Shown: in pieces, positions 16,005 to 25,481 of the stretch
How positions within the stretch are numbered: position 1 is the stretch's first letter
Layout: every line of letters begins with the position of its first letter
NCBI GenBank assembly: GCA_964588305.1
Contig: CAZPOP010000015.1
Location: forward strand, 17,211-81,210
DNA from: SM1-73 sp964588305
GTDB lineage: Bacteria > Zixibacteria > MSB-5A5 > SM1-73
DNA length: 64,000 nucleotides
Reading direction: 5' to 3'
Program-made: the position numbers and the translations under genes
Notes under the pieces: generated by a model
What the model saw: only the letters and a program-made list of their open reading frames with translations
Told to the model about the DNA's origin: nothing
The model's database searches: none

Positions 16005-17117
16005 CTACCCTATCTTCAATTGAAATCTTTTGGTGGCTATCGCCAGCAATACGACCGCTAAAATGACCAGGAAAACCGCTTCACCCCAGAGCACGGACAA
16101 GTCGGAGCCTTTGAGCATCACCCCTCTGATGATCCGAATGAAATACCGCGCCGGCACAAGGTAGGAGACATAACGCAGCACCGCAGGCATGTTCTTTATC
16201 TCAAATATGTAGCCTGAGAGCATCACCGATGGCAATACTGTAGTTAATTGAGCCATCATCATGGCCAGCTGCTGGGTTGATACGAGAGTTGAGATCAGAA
16301 TTCCCAGGGAAAGTGCAGCGGCCACGTAGATCAGGCCAAAAAACAAAAGCAAGAGCATCGATCCTGCAAAGGGAACGCCAAAATGAAACATGGCAAAGAT
16401 TATGACGAGAACGGCATCCAGAAGCGCCAGAGCGATATATGGCAAAACCTTGCCGATTATTATCTGTCTGGGCGTAACCGGCGAGGTGAGAAGCTGCTCC
16501 ATGGTGCCGGTCTCTTTTTCCCTGGCGATGGTTACCGAGGTGAGCATGGCCGAAATCATCATCAGGATTATTGCAATCAAACCCGGAACGAAAAAGTGGG
16601 ACGATTCCAGATTCGAGTTGTACAGCACCTGCTGCGATATGCGAACGCCCGGCACCTCGAAACCGTAAGGCATCCTATCTTCCAAGAAGCTGGCCACCAT
16701 GATATTCGAGTAGCTGCCGGTGGCGGCGGCAACGTTGGCATCAGCGCCGTCAACCAGCAAACCCAGCTCATAGTCAGTGAAATTGGTGAGCGCTCTGGCC
16801 AACCCCGCGCGGATCACCAGGACCGCATGGGCCTGACCCGATCTCAATATTTTTTCCGGATCGGACAGAGCCGGAGGTACCTGGGGTTTGAGAAAGTAAC
16901 CCGAATTATAAAACCTGCTTGCCAGCTCCCGCGAGTCGACGGACCGGTCGAAATCCAGAACCGCCAGCCTTATGTTTTTTGTGTCCAGGTTGATGGCGTA
17001 TCCATACACAAAGGTCATCAGGATGGGCATTAGTATGGCGATCATCAAAGAGCGCGAATCGCGAAGAATATGCCTGACTTCTTTTCCTGCGATGTATCTA
17101 ATCTTGTGCATTGACAC
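16005..17117 (-). CDS. ABC-2 type transporter permease (YbhS-like)
   Basis: A 370-residue permease paralogous to the product of the next gene downstream. There is an N-terminal helix around 25-42 (SLMIAILMPILMTFVYGYAI), a large periplasmic domain to about 180, then TIAREKETGTMEQLLTSPVT near 195-215 and GILISTLVSTQQLAMMMAQL near 265-285, followed by a helix-rich C-terminus. The N-terminal 7 codons overlap the end of the ATPase gene (17098-17117), which suggests coupled translation. The two permeases probably form a heterodimer spanning the inner membrane and working with the lipoprotein adaptor. Confidence 0.88.
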   Translation of the reverse strand: MSMHKIRYIAGKEVRHILRDSRSLMIAILMPILMTFVYGYAINLDTKNIRLAVLDFDRSVDSRELASRFYNSGYFLKPQVPPALSDPEKILRSGQAHAVLVIRAGLARALTNFTDYELGLLVDGADANVAAATGSYSNIMVASFLEDRMPYGFEVPGVRISQQVLYNSNLESSHFFVPGLIAIILMMISAMLTSVTIAREKETGTMEQLLTSPVTPRQIIIGKVLPYIALALLDAVLVIIFAMFHFGVPFAGSMLLLLFFGLIYVAAALSLGILISTLVSTQQLAMMMAQLTTVLPSVMLSGYIFEIKNMPAVLRYVSYLVPARYFIRIIRGVMLKGSDLSVLWGEAVFLVILAVVLLAIATKRFQLKIG

Positions 17118-17841
17118 TCTCTCGGGAAATGAGACTGATGAACGTTTCCTGCAGGTTGGGCTGGTTGTACTTCTCTATTAGGTCCTGGGGTTTGCCCACC
17201 TCTATTATTCTCCCCTGGTGCATTATGGAAATCCGCCGACAGAATTCCGCCTCGTCCATGTAGTGGGTGGTAACAAACAGCGTAGTTCCTTCGTCTGCCA
17301 GACTATACAGTATCTCCCAGAAGCGGCGGCGGAACACCGGATCAACGCCACCAGTGGGCTCGTCCAAGAACAATATTTTCGGACGATGCAAAAGTGATGC
17401 CCCCAGGGCCAGGCGCTGACGCCATCCGACCGGTAGCGATCCCGCGGGACGATCAATAAACTCTGATAGACCTAAACTCTCGGATAATTCATCCATTCTC
17501 TTTCGCAGATCATCTTTCGGAATTTGATATACCGAACCGTAGAACCAGAGATTCTCTTCTCCGGTCAGGTCCTGGTAGAGCGAGAATTTCTGAGACATGT
17601 AGCCGATGCTTTTTTTGATTTCCTCATTCTCCTTATAGATGTCGAAACCGCTGACCGTGCCCCGGCCAGAGGTTGGCAGAAGCAGGCCGCAAAGCATTCG
17701 AATGGCTGTTGTCTTGCCGGCACCGTTGGCCCCCAGGAAGCCGAATATCTCTCCCTCTCCGACGGTAAGGCTGATCTGGTCAACGGCTACGAAGTTACCG
17801 AATGTCTTTGTCAGCTTATCGATGACAACGGCGTTATCCAT
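17098..17841 (-). CDS. ABC transporter ATP-binding protein (YbhF C-terminal-half-like)
   Basis: A 247-residue nucleotide-binding subunit. Walker A is GANGAGKTT near residues 34-42, the Q-loop GYMSQKFSLYQDLT near 78-91, Walker B ILFLDEPTGGVDP near 156-168 and the H-loop TTHYMDEAE near 190-198. The ABC signature is LPVGWRQRLAL rather than LSGGQ, a variant also seen in the second half of E. coli YbhF. In E. coli the two ATPases are one fused protein; here they are separate genes. It starts 3 bases after the end of the other ATPase gene. Confidence 0.92.
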   Translation of the reverse strand: MDNAVVIDKLTKTFGNFVAVDQISLTVGEGEIFGFLGANGAGKTTAIRMLCGLLLPTSGRGTVSGFDIYKENEEIKKSIGYMSQKFSLYQDLTGEENLWFYGSVYQIPKDDLRKRMDELSESLGLSEFIDRPAGSLPVGWRQRLALGASLLHRPKILFLDEPTGGVDPVFRRRFWEILYSLADEGTTLFVTTHYMDEAEFCRRISIMHQGRIIEVGKPQDLIEKYNQPNLQETFISLISRESVNAQD

Positions 17842-17844
17842 CTC

Positions 17845-18753
17845 TTACTTGCCCATGAATTGTATGAAGGTATCTTCCAGCTCGGGTACGACCGGCGTGA
17901 TCGAATCCGGCTCGATTCCGATCCGGCGAAGATCATCGTAGTACTCTTCGATGGTACTATCAACTTTGGTGTAGATATGTACCGACGCGCCAAATCTTCT
18001 TGAAGTAATCCCCTCGATTTTGTTCAACTGCTCCATGCGCTCGGAGGTGGGGAGAACGTTCAGGCGATAGACCTTGCCGGTGAACTTTTGCACCAGCTCA
18101 GATGGCGTGCCCTCTGCCATCTTTTTTCCTTGAAAGATGAAAATGGCTCGATCCGACAGCTCCACCTCGTCCATATAAGGCGTGGAGACGATGATGGCGG
18201 TGCCTTCCTCTCTTAAGTTTTTCAGGATATCCCAGAACTGACGCCGGGAAAGAGGATCGACGCCGGTGGTCGGCTCGTCCAAGACCAGCACTTCCGGATC
18301 GTGAATCAGGGCACAGGAAAGTGCCAGTTTCTGTTTCATTCCGCCGGACAGGGCGCCGGCGCGGCGATCGTGAAAGGGTCCCAGCCCGGAAAACCGGTAA
18401 AGGAGTTTTGTCTTGTCGTTAAACTGCAGGCGGCTTAGCCCAAACAGGCCCGCGTAGAAATGGAGGTTTTCCTCAACCGAGAGGTCAAGGTAAAGCGAGA
18501 ACGTCTGCGGCATGTACCCCAGAAGGGGTTTGATCTTCTCGAAGTCACGGGATGCGTCAAAACCAGCGATCTCTATCTTGCCCGAATCATAATTGATCAG
18601 ACCGCACAAGGCACGGAAGATCGACGTCTTGCCTGCACCGTCGGGACCGACCAAGGCCAATATCTCGCCCTTGTTCGCCGCAAAGCTGAAATCGTCCACC
18701 GCCCTGATAGCACCATAGGTCTTGGCCAGATTGCTGATTTCGACAACGCTCAT
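17845..18753 (-). CDS. ABC transporter ATP-binding protein (YbhF N-terminal-half-like)
   Basis: A 302-residue ATPase. Walker A is GPDGAGKT at residues 36-43, the Q-loop GYMPQTFSLYLDLS near 80-93, the signature LSGGMKQKLALS near 140-151, Walker B VLVLDEPTTGVDP near 161-173, and STPYMDEVE takes the H-loop place, with Tyr instead of His (TP-Y versus TH-Y). The C-terminal 65 residues form an extra domain (VYRLNVLPTSERMEQL onward), as in DrrA/YbhF-type ATPases. The start codon overlaps the adaptor gene stop as ATGA. In YbhF the N-terminal half likewise has the canonical signature and the C-terminal half the degenerate one. Confidence 0.92.
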   Translation of the reverse strand: MSVVEISNLAKTYGAIRAVDDFSFAANKGEILALVGPDGAGKTSIFRALCGLINYDSGKIEIAGFDASRDFEKIKPLLGYMPQTFSLYLDLSVEENLHFYAGLFGLSRLQFNDKTKLLYRFSGLGPFHDRRAGALSGGMKQKLALSCALIHDPEVLVLDEPTTGVDPLSRRQFWDILKNLREEGTAIIVSTPYMDEVELSDRAIFIFQGKKMAEGTPSELVQKFTGKVYRLNVLPTSERMEQLNKIEGITSRRFGASVHIYTKVDSTIEEYYDDLRRIGIEPDSITPVVPELEDTFIQFMGK

Positions 18754-19613
18754 CTGATCGTCACCGACACGGGCATGCCTATCTTCAAAAGCTTTTCCGG
18801 GTTCGGAATGGTTATCTTTACTGCATAAACCAAGTCGGCCCGCGCCTCTTTGCTTTGAACGTTTTTGGGCGTGAATTCGGCCTCATCCGAAATCCAGCTG
18901 ACCGTGCCATCCAGCGCTTGGGTGCGGCCGTCTTCCGGGTCGATCCGGGCATGGCCCCCCAGACTGATTCGGGTTAAGTCTTCCGGCGGCAGATAAACCT
19001 TTACCCAGACGGTATCAAGTTCGGCAATCTTGACCAGAGGCTTACCCATCCCGATCCACTCACCGGCTCTAACGAATTTACTGGTAACCACTCCCGATTC
19101 CGGTGATTTAGGGAAACAGTCACTCAACTGTCTCCGCAGCAAGGCGATTTCGGATTCAACCTTAGCCAATTCAGCCAAGGCGGCTTGACGAGCGGCGTCG
19201 GCCTGCTTCTTGGACAACAGAGTCTGATTGTAAGCGGTCTCTATCTGGTCGAACTGCTGCTGGTTGATGGAGCCGGATTTTATCAGAGCCGCCACCCGGT
19301 CGTATTCCTTTTTGGCAAGGTCTAAATTGTAGGAAGCCTGTTCGATATTTAAAGAAGAGATTCTAACCTTCGTCTCTGCTGCCCGCTTGATAGCCTCGGT
19401 CTGACGCAAACGAAGCATGGTGGTAACCGTGTCGATTCCTCCGATGGTATCACCCTTGGTTATCAGATCGCCTTCGTCAAACCTTATGGATTTGAGCTGG
19501 CCGGCTATTTCCGACGATACCACTATTTCGGTTGCCTCGATAAAGCCTGATCCGCCGGGTGGCAAGTCATCCCTCCCGCATGACGTAACCAGCAGGCAGA
19601 CAATCAACGCCAA
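18750..19613 (-). CDS. HlyD/YbhG-like periplasmic adaptor lipoprotein
   Basis: A membrane fusion protein linking the ABC pump to the outer membrane. The N-terminus LIVCLLVTSCGRDD has a lipobox (LVTSC). It is followed by GFIEATEIVVSSEIAGQLKS (barrel/lipoyl half), a long coiled-coil hairpin (about 75-155) and the second lipoyl half ESGVVTSKFVRAGEWIGMGK near 172-191. The annotated start is a TTG, which leaves too short a charged n-region. Upstream lies GGAGGA, then 7 bases later an ATG (19631-19633) in another frame; adding one A to the AAA run after it would give MKIRHLRLALIVCLLVTSC, a perfect lipoprotein signal. Either a one-base deletion or assembly error exists, or a non-ATG start is used. 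First gene of the pump operon. Confidence 0.85.
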   Translation of the reverse strand: MALIVCLLVTSCGRDDLPPGGSGFIEATEIVVSSEIAGQLKSIRFDEGDLITKGDTIGGIDTVTTMLRLRQTEAIKRAAETKVRISSLNIEQASYNLDLAKKEYDRVAALIKSGSINQQQFDQIETAYNQTLLSKKQADAARQAALAELAKVESEIALLRRQLSDCFPKSPESGVVTSKFVRAGEWIGMGKPLVKIAELDTVWVKVYLPPEDLTRISLGGHARIDPEDGRTQALDGTVSWISDEAEFTPKNVQSKEARADLVYAVKITIPNPEKLLKIGMPVSVTIR

Positions 19614-19821
19614 GCGAAGATGACGAATTTCATTTTACAATCCTCCACGAATTTCCGGTAAACCGATCTTGAAAGGTGGAAGGAAGCTGCCTCTATCACG
19701 GTGGACAGTTGGCGCGACAGGGCAGAATCTGATATCTCCACCCCGAAATAGATCAGACTATACCCAACTCACCCTAACTCGAAAAACGGTAAAGCACGCA
19801 CGTCCGACTTTACATTTTTGA

Positions 19822-19849
19822 ATCTAACACAAACGGGGGTCTGAGTCAA
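19822..19849 (-). promoter_or_regulatory. Possible promoter of the ABC pump operon
   Basis: On the minus strand TTGACT (19849-19844), a 16-base spacer, then TTAGAT (19827-19822). It lies about 190 bases before the adaptor lipoprotein start; the long leader shows no clear gene. Confidence 0.4.
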
Positions 19850-19952
19850 CAAATCTCTATGGAAGTACCCGACGTCAATGGCCTTTATCATTGCCGCAGG
19901 CGGAACAGCCACTGACGTATATTCGGCCAACTAATAGAACGTAAGAAAACTC

Positions 19953-19981
19953 TTGACTTGAAAGACCAGACAGTTTATATA
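19953..19981 (+). promoter_or_regulatory. Sigma-70-type promoter
   Basis: TTGACT (19953-19958), a 17-base spacer, then TATATA (19976-19981), about 100 bases upstream of the DUF3857 protein pair. The region 19614-20078 holds this and the divergent promoter at 19822-19849 and no gene. Confidence 0.55.
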
Positions 19982-20078
19982 GCTAAAAAACGGAAGTGAA
20001 GCTATCAAGGGAGCGAGGAGCATGTTGAGCCAGATGTGTCTCAACGTGCCAAAAAGAACAAATTCTGAGGGTTAAAAC

Positions 20079-22025
20079 ATGAAACCGAAGACATTTATTA
20101 TCATCCTTGTGCTGGCAACAGTGATCTTCTATTCTGGAGAGTCTTTCTGTCAGAAGTGGGGAAAGGTTAGCAAAGAAGAGCTGAACATGACCTCCATCCC
20201 CGAAGATCCAGATGCGGACGCGGTGATTTTATTTGATAAGGGAGAATATCTCTTTGGGTATACCTACCCGGTCACTCTGAGAGAACATAAAAGGATCAAG
20301 GTCTTCACCAAAAAGGGAACCGAATCTGCAGACATTTCCATCCCTTTTCTCCATGGAGAGAAGATAAGGGACATTGAAGGACATACTTTCACCAGGGAGG
20401 GAAAGAAGATCCGGCTGAGATCCAGTCAGGTCTTTAGCAAGAAAGGCAGAGATTGGGACGAAGTCGTTTTCACTATGCCCGGAGTTGAGGAAGGTTGTGT
20501 TTTTGAATATCGCTACGACAAATGGAGCGATCTGACTTACGTCCTGGGACCCTGGTATTTCCAGGATGAGTTTTTTACCAAGCTATCGCAAGTCTCGCTG
20601 AGGCTTCCAGGCGGGTGGGGATACTCTTATAGATTGGCAAACCCCGGGCAGACTGTGATCGAGCCGAGGGTAGAGGACGTGCTCACGCCAAGAAGCAGGG
20701 AAAAGGAATACATTTGGACCATGGAAAACGTTCCGCCAATCAGAGAAGAACCATTTGTGGCTTGCATTCACGATTATCGAACCTCCATCTACTTCGAGCT
20801 AATGCTCTATAAAGACAGGAAGATTTTGGGATACGGCGAAGACGAGGTAATCGACACTTGGGGAGAATTCGGCGAGGGGGTTGACACCTTGTATAGAAGC
20901 CTTACTCACGGAAGGGAGAAGGTCAATGAGAAGGCCCGAGAGTTGACCCGGGGCATAGCGACACAGCCTGAAAAGGCGGTGAAAATTTATGACTACGTGC
21001 GCCAAGATATCAACTGGAACGGAGAGAGGGGCATCTTTAACCCCGGGGACAAATATCTCGAGACCCTCCTCACCCGGCTGGAGGGAACAGCCGCCGAAAA
21101 GAATCTTCTGCTTTGGAACCTGTTGAGGGCCGTCGGGATTGAAGCATATCCGGTCTTGATCAGCACCAGGGATCACGGCAGGATGATCACGGGCTTGCCG
21201 GGCTTGTTCCAATTCAACCATTTGATAGTATACTTAAGGTCCCTGTTCCAACTGGGAGGGCAAGAATGGTTTTTGGATGCAATTGACCGGTCTTGTCCGT
21301 TTGGCATGCTGCCGGTCGGTGATCTGGTGGCACATGGGCTTTTGCTCGATGGCAAGGAGAGCCGCATCATTGACATTCCACAATGTAAAGTAGGCAGCAA
21401 GCAACATTTCGTTACCAAAGCCCAGCTTTTTGAAAATGGAGGGTTTGCCTGCAGTACTGCCGTTGGTTATTACGGGTATTTTCGTATTCACGCCCGGGGA
21501 CAGGTTTCAAAACAAGGAAGAGAGGAATTCGCCAAACAGGAGGCTCTGGGCGTAATTCCTGTGGCAACCATTGACACCATCGCATATACTGCCTTTGACA
21601 GCGTAGATCAACCTTTGCAGATGAGCTTCACCTTATCGGGTCTCCAGTATGCTCAAGTAATGGGCGAGAATCTGTACGTCAATCCGACTCTCTTTACTCG
21701 TCGAGGGACAAATCCTTTCAAGAATGAAAGTCGCAGCTTTGCCGTTGACTTCGGGTATCCTTTTTCCAAGATAGAGGAGACAGAGTTCTTGATTCCCAGC
21801 GGATTTGTAGTTCAGGAGCTGCCAGCAACTGTCAATATAGAGATCGGGGGAGCGAAATTCAGCAGAACTTTTTCTGCTGAAGCAAACCTGATAAGGTGTC
21901 GTCGTGAGCTGATTATTACTCAACCCGTTTTCTTGGTCCAATACTACCCACAACTCCGGAATTTCTATCAAGAAATTGTGAGCGCCGATCAGCTGCTCGT
22001 AGTCCTCGGCAAGGAGCTTGAGTGA
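20079..22025 (+). CDS. Exported DUF3857/transglutaminase-like protein lacking the catalytic Cys
   Basis: 648 residues with a signal peptide (MKPKTFIIILVLATVIFYSG). A DUF3857-type beta domain spans about 50-240. A transglutaminase-like domain (about 290-420) contains NLLLWNLLRAVGIEAYPVLI, FQFNHLIVYL (His) and EWFLDAIDRS (Asp), and a C-terminal DUF3858-like beta domain follows. Aligned with its downstream paralogue (GDCKD), the catalytic Cys position reads GTAAE, with Ala at residue 338, so the Cys-His-Asp triad is broken while His and Asp remain. It is probably a binding or scaffold protein outside the cytoplasm. The gene overlaps the next by 4 bases (GTGA). Specific function unknown. Confidence 0.8.
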   Translation: MKPKTFIIILVLATVIFYSGESFCQKWGKVSKEELNMTSIPEDPDADAVILFDKGEYLFGYTYPVTLREHKRIKVFTKKGTESADISIPFLHGEKIRDIEGHTFTREGKKIRLRSSQVFSKKGRDWDEVVFTMPGVEEGCVFEYRYDKWSDLTYVLGPWYFQDEFFTKLSQVSLRLPGGWGYSYRLANPGQTVIEPRVEDVLTPRSREKEYIWTMENVPPIREEPFVACIHDYRTSIYFELMLYKDRKILGYGEDEVIDTWGEFGEGVDTLYRSLTHGREKVNEKARELTRGIATQPEKAVKIYDYVRQDINWNGERGIFNPGDKYLETLLTRLEGTAAEKNLLLWNLLRAVGIEAYPVLISTRDHGRMITGLPGLFQFNHLIVYLRSLFQLGGQEWFLDAIDRSCPFGMLPVGDLVAHGLLLDGKESRIIDIPQCKVGSKQHFVTKAQLFENGGFACSTAVGYYGYFRIHARGQVSKQGREEFAKQEALGVIPVATIDTIAYTAFDSVDQPLQMSFTLSGLQYAQVMGENLYVNPTLFTRRGTNPFKNESRSFAVDFGYPFSKIEETEFLIPSGFVVQELPATVNIEIGGAKFSRTFSAEANLIRCRRELIITQPVFLVQYYPQLRNFYQEIVSADQLLVVLGKELE

Positions 22026-24028
22026 AGCCGGGAGACACAAACAGGGGCGGTAATCAGAGGCGAATAGAAAAATTGAACACAGTTTGTGCAATGCGCGAAA
22101 CGGACCTAAAGAGAGTTTGCCGATTTGGCTTGTGCCTGACGATCTTCTTTTTTGTTGGCTGGGTTGTTTGCGGCAGTTTCCTTCCAGCACTTGCGCAAAG
22201 TCTTCCGTCTGAGGAAAGGACGGTTGAAAAAGGCGCTACCTGTGAACTCGATGAGCAGGAATTCATCGTCAAAGGTAAGAACAAGGCTGTGCTGCGCGTG
22301 CATCGTATCTTTCATATATATAACCACAGAGGGAAAGAACACGGCAGAGTTAGCCAGCATGTAAACAAGTTCGCAAGCGTGGACAACATAAAGGCTCAGT
22401 TGATGGATTTTGATGGCGGATTGATAAAGAAGTTGAATAAACGGGACATAATAGAAGAGTCGCCTTTTGCCCATTACACCCTTTACACGGACAGCAGGCT
22501 GAAGCACTTTGACTTGAGCACGACGACATTCCCTTACACTTTGGAATATAGTTACGAAATCAAATATAACAGTCTCTTTTTCTGGCCCGACTGGCTTCCC
22601 CAGTCGGAGATTCCGGTGAAGCGCTCGGTCTACACACTCACCCTGCCGAAAGACTTTGCCTTTAAAATGTATGAGCGCAACATGGAAATCGAGCCGATCC
22701 AGAAACAGAGCAAAGGGAAGCGGCAGCTTCTTTTTGAACTTGCAGACGTACCTCCATTCGAGTCGGAAAAGAACATGCCTCCGGAAATGGACCATCGGAT
22801 GTCTGTTCTTTTCGCACCAGAGGAATTCGAGTTGGCGGGCTACCCGGGCTCGACCAATTCCTGGCAAGCTTTTGGAGAATGGTATGCTTCTCTTGCTCAC
22901 AAGCAATACGAACTCTCCAGGCAGCCTTGCAGTACGATTGCGGATGTGGTGAAGAATTGCGCTTCTACCAAAGAAAAGGTGAGGACACTGTATCAGTTCC
23001 TGCAACGCAAGACCCGTTATGTATCCATAGACCTGGGTATAGGTGGATGGAAGCCCCGCCATGCGGAATCGGTTCTGGCTACTAGTTACGGTGACTGCAA
23101 AGATCTCACCACCTTGTTCATAGCCATGCTGAATGCCACCGGAATCCAGGCTTATCCAGCCCTGATCAAGACCCGGGACGAGGGAACGGTCCTAACAGAT
23201 TTCCCGTCAAATCAGTTCAACCACGTCATCGCCTGTGTTCCGCTGGAAAAAGATACTCTCTGGTTGGACTGCACCTGCAATTACTGCAGCTTCGGAGAGT
23301 TACCCTGGCAGGATGAAGGATGCCAAACATTGGTGGTAATGGAGCACACTGGTGCACTGGCCAAAACGCCAACCAGCTCTGCAGAGAAGAATCGAATCAC
23401 TCGGTCAATTCAGGCCAAGCTTGAGTTGGATGGATCATTAGAGATTAAAGGAACTATCACAGCCACCGGCAACTACGAGTCAAGCTATCGAGAGTTCCTG
23501 AATTCACTGACTGCAATCGATAAAAGGGAGTGGCTTGGTGGGCTAATTAGCAAACACGCTCCCAGTTATACCTTGCTGGACTACGATTTTGAGAACATCC
23601 CCAACTTGGGTGTCCCTTTAACCATAAGCTTTGCCGCGAAGCTGATGAAGTATCCTACGCTATCCGCAGATGAACTACTATTAAATTTGAATCCCTTGAC
23701 ACGAGTGGATGCCCAAGACGTCCCAAAAGAGAAGAAGAGACAGTATCCGGTTGACAATCAATACGCTTCCACGCAAGAGGATGAGATTACTCTGGATCTT
23801 CCTGAAGGTTTCGGGATAAGGGCCCTTCCCGACGAACAAGATATGGTTCTCCCTTTTGGCTCCTTTCAGACGCGGTACCAGGTGGACAAGAGTCAACTAA
23901 GCTATAGACGAGTCCATAAGGTTACCCAAAGATTGATCCAACTGGAAGATTTCGAAGAATACAAGGCGTTTGTTGACAGAATCTACGCGGCAGACCGTTC
24001 GTTTGTTGTTTTGAAGAAGAATAAGTAG
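22022..24028 (+). CDS. Exported DUF3857/transglutaminase-like protein (intact triad)
   Basis: Paralogue of the preceding gene. The GTG at 22022 has AAGGAG 5 bases upstream and overlaps the previous stop; the ATG at 22091 gives a more normal signal peptide (RVCRFGLCLTIFFFVGWVVC) but has no ribosome site. The DUF3857 domain (about 75-250, counted from the GTG) is followed by a transglutaminase-like domain with GDCKDLTTLFIAML (C359), NQFNHVIACV (His) and TLWLDCTCNYCSFG (Asp). A C-terminal beta region ends the protein. Such proteins are common in Bacteroidetes-like genomes; substrates are not known. The paired layout suggests the two products act together. Confidence 0.82.
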   Translation: MKPGDTNRGGNQRRIEKLNTVCAMRETDLKRVCRFGLCLTIFFFVGWVVCGSFLPALAQSLPSEERTVEKGATCELDEQEFIVKGKNKAVLRVHRIFHIYNHRGKEHGRVSQHVNKFASVDNIKAQLMDFDGGLIKKLNKRDIIEESPFAHYTLYTDSRLKHFDLSTTTFPYTLEYSYEIKYNSLFFWPDWLPQSEIPVKRSVYTLTLPKDFAFKMYERNMEIEPIQKQSKGKRQLLFELADVPPFESEKNMPPEMDHRMSVLFAPEEFELAGYPGSTNSWQAFGEWYASLAHKQYELSRQPCSTIADVVKNCASTKEKVRTLYQFLQRKTRYVSIDLGIGGWKPRHAESVLATSYGDCKDLTTLFIAMLNATGIQAYPALIKTRDEGTVLTDFPSNQFNHVIACVPLEKDTLWLDCTCNYCSFGELPWQDEGCQTLVVMEHTGALAKTPTSSAEKNRITRSIQAKLELDGSLEIKGTITATGNYESSYREFLNSLTAIDKREWLGGLISKHAPSYTLLDYDFENIPNLGVPLTISFAAKLMKYPTLSADELLLNLNPLTRVDAQDVPKEKKRQYPVDNQYASTQEDEITLDLPEGFGIRALPDEQDMVLPFGSFQTRYQVDKSQLSYRRVHKVTQRLIQLEDFEEYKAFVDRIYAADRSFVVLKKNK

Positions 24029-24179
24029 CTTATGAAAAAGCGGACTTGCCGCTTCCCGGATAGACCGGTCCGGACTAGTAATTCGCGAAGCTGGAGAAGC
24101 GACGCCAGCGTCCTCTTCCATCGCGATTCTGGGAAGCACGACGAGATGATTTGTGACCCAGTTGTTAGAGAGAATCAGA

Positions 24180-25250
24180 TCAAGAGGAAGCTAACTCTGG
24201 TTTTTTAGCAATCTTTTCAGACCGCATTTCCTTCTCTTTGAAAAACTCATTCAAATCCTTGATGGTGATCCATCCTCCCAGGGTCACTCCAACGTAAGTG
24301 ACGAAGAATCTCCACAGGACGACGAAAACCGGAAGTTGATACAGGGGAACCAGTTTCGACATAAGGAAGGCCGAGCTGACCTCTGCTGCTCCGGCAGAGC
24401 CGGGGGTGGGGCTGAAATACAAAAGGAAGAGCTGCAGGGTCTGAATATAAAACACGTCCCACAAACTGGGACTCAAGTTCAACCCCCTCACGATGACGTA
24501 TGCAATCAGATATTTATTCAAATAGAGAAGGACGGTTATTCCAAAGCTTAAAAAAAGAGTGGGCCTCTCCCTGGTCAGAAACAGATAGATATAATCTTTG
24601 AATTGAATCACCTGCTGGGAGATCTTTTCGGAAATTTTCTTGCCTCTGTTTTTCTTCCAGATAAATCCTGAGACGGCAGTGATCTTTTGCAGAAGCCAAC
24701 TCAGCAATTGGGGCTTGATCACCAGAAGGACGACGGAGGCTAAGACTAAGACGATTATGACTATCCCGTAACGAACCACCTGGTCTATTCTCAAATCGAT
24801 TACCGCCCGGGGGAGCGTTATTGAGATGAAAGAAACGGAGATTAGAAAGAAAAAAAGGGAGGAAAAGAAGTTGATGATGCTCACTGACATCGCTCCGGAA
24901 AGAGAAGCGCCCGCACGATTGAGGATGTAAAGTTGAGCAGGGCCTCCTCCGGTTTGAGAAGGCGTGACTGCGGCCACGAACATATTGGCCAAATTAGCAC
25001 GGATGCAGTCTAAGAGGCTTACCCTCTTCAATATCTTCTTGGTAAAGAAGATATGAATCCTCAAACCACCTAAGAAGAGGTCCATGCCGGATAAAAGAAG
25101 GGCCAAAACAAGATAAGTCTTCTTGAAGTCAACTATGGCCTTGAGGCTTTCCCCGCTGGCTTCAGTTATGAATATTATCGCCAGGCTGGCAAAGGTCAAC
25201 AGGATGAATATCTTCAGACCCCTGAGGATGTGCTTTTTTTCTAAAGTCAT
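24180..25250 (-). CDS. Flippase-like / lysylphosphatidylglycerol synthase transmembrane-region family protein
   Basis: About 356 residues, mostly hydrophobic, with eight or so membrane helices. It matches the UPF0104 (YbhN/AglD/MprF N-terminal) family: RANLANMFVAAVTPSQTGGGPAQLYIL near residues 92-118 (core NMFVAAVTPSQTGGGPA), FSPTPGSAGAAEV near 280-292, and the C-terminal helix set. Members are thought to move or modify lipids or lipid-linked sugars. The start is ATG at 25248-25250 (MTLEKKHIL); a GTG 60 bases earlier would add a charged stretch with no ribosome site. It follows a radical SAM gene and a phosphodiesterase gene on the same strand. Function beyond a membrane lipid role is not known. 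Confidence 0.82.
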   Translation of the reverse strand: MTLEKKHILRGLKIFILLTFASLAIIFITEASGESLKAIVDFKKTYLVLALLLSGMDLFLGGLRIHIFFTKKILKRVSLLDCIRANLANMFVAAVTPSQTGGGPAQLYILNRAGASLSGAMSVSIINFFSSLFFFLISVSFISITLPRAVIDLRIDQVVRYGIVIIVLVLASVVLLVIKPQLLSWLLQKITAVSGFIWKKNRGKKISEKISQQVIQFKDYIYLFLTRERPTLFLSFGITVLLYLNKYLIAYVIVRGLNLSPSLWDVFYIQTLQLFLLYFSPTPGSAGAAEVSSAFLMSKLVPLYQLPVFVVLWRFFVTYVGVTLGGWITIKDLNEFFKEKEMRSEKIAKKPELASS

Positions 25251-25481
25251 GACACAGGATGGCGCTATGTGCTGCTTTCTTCTGACACCTGATCGTCTTG
25301 ACGAAACCACGAAACGTAGGATCTCGTCGGGACACCTCTTCCTCTATCTCAGTTTTCTCTTCTTAATCTCAAGATGAATCGGGATGGGCCAAAAAAACAA
25401 GAAATCAAGTATCCAAATGCATGTTTTCTGTCAAAGGCTTTATCATCTCAATCCCCGGAAGGGCTAGTTGACTGTTCTCAA

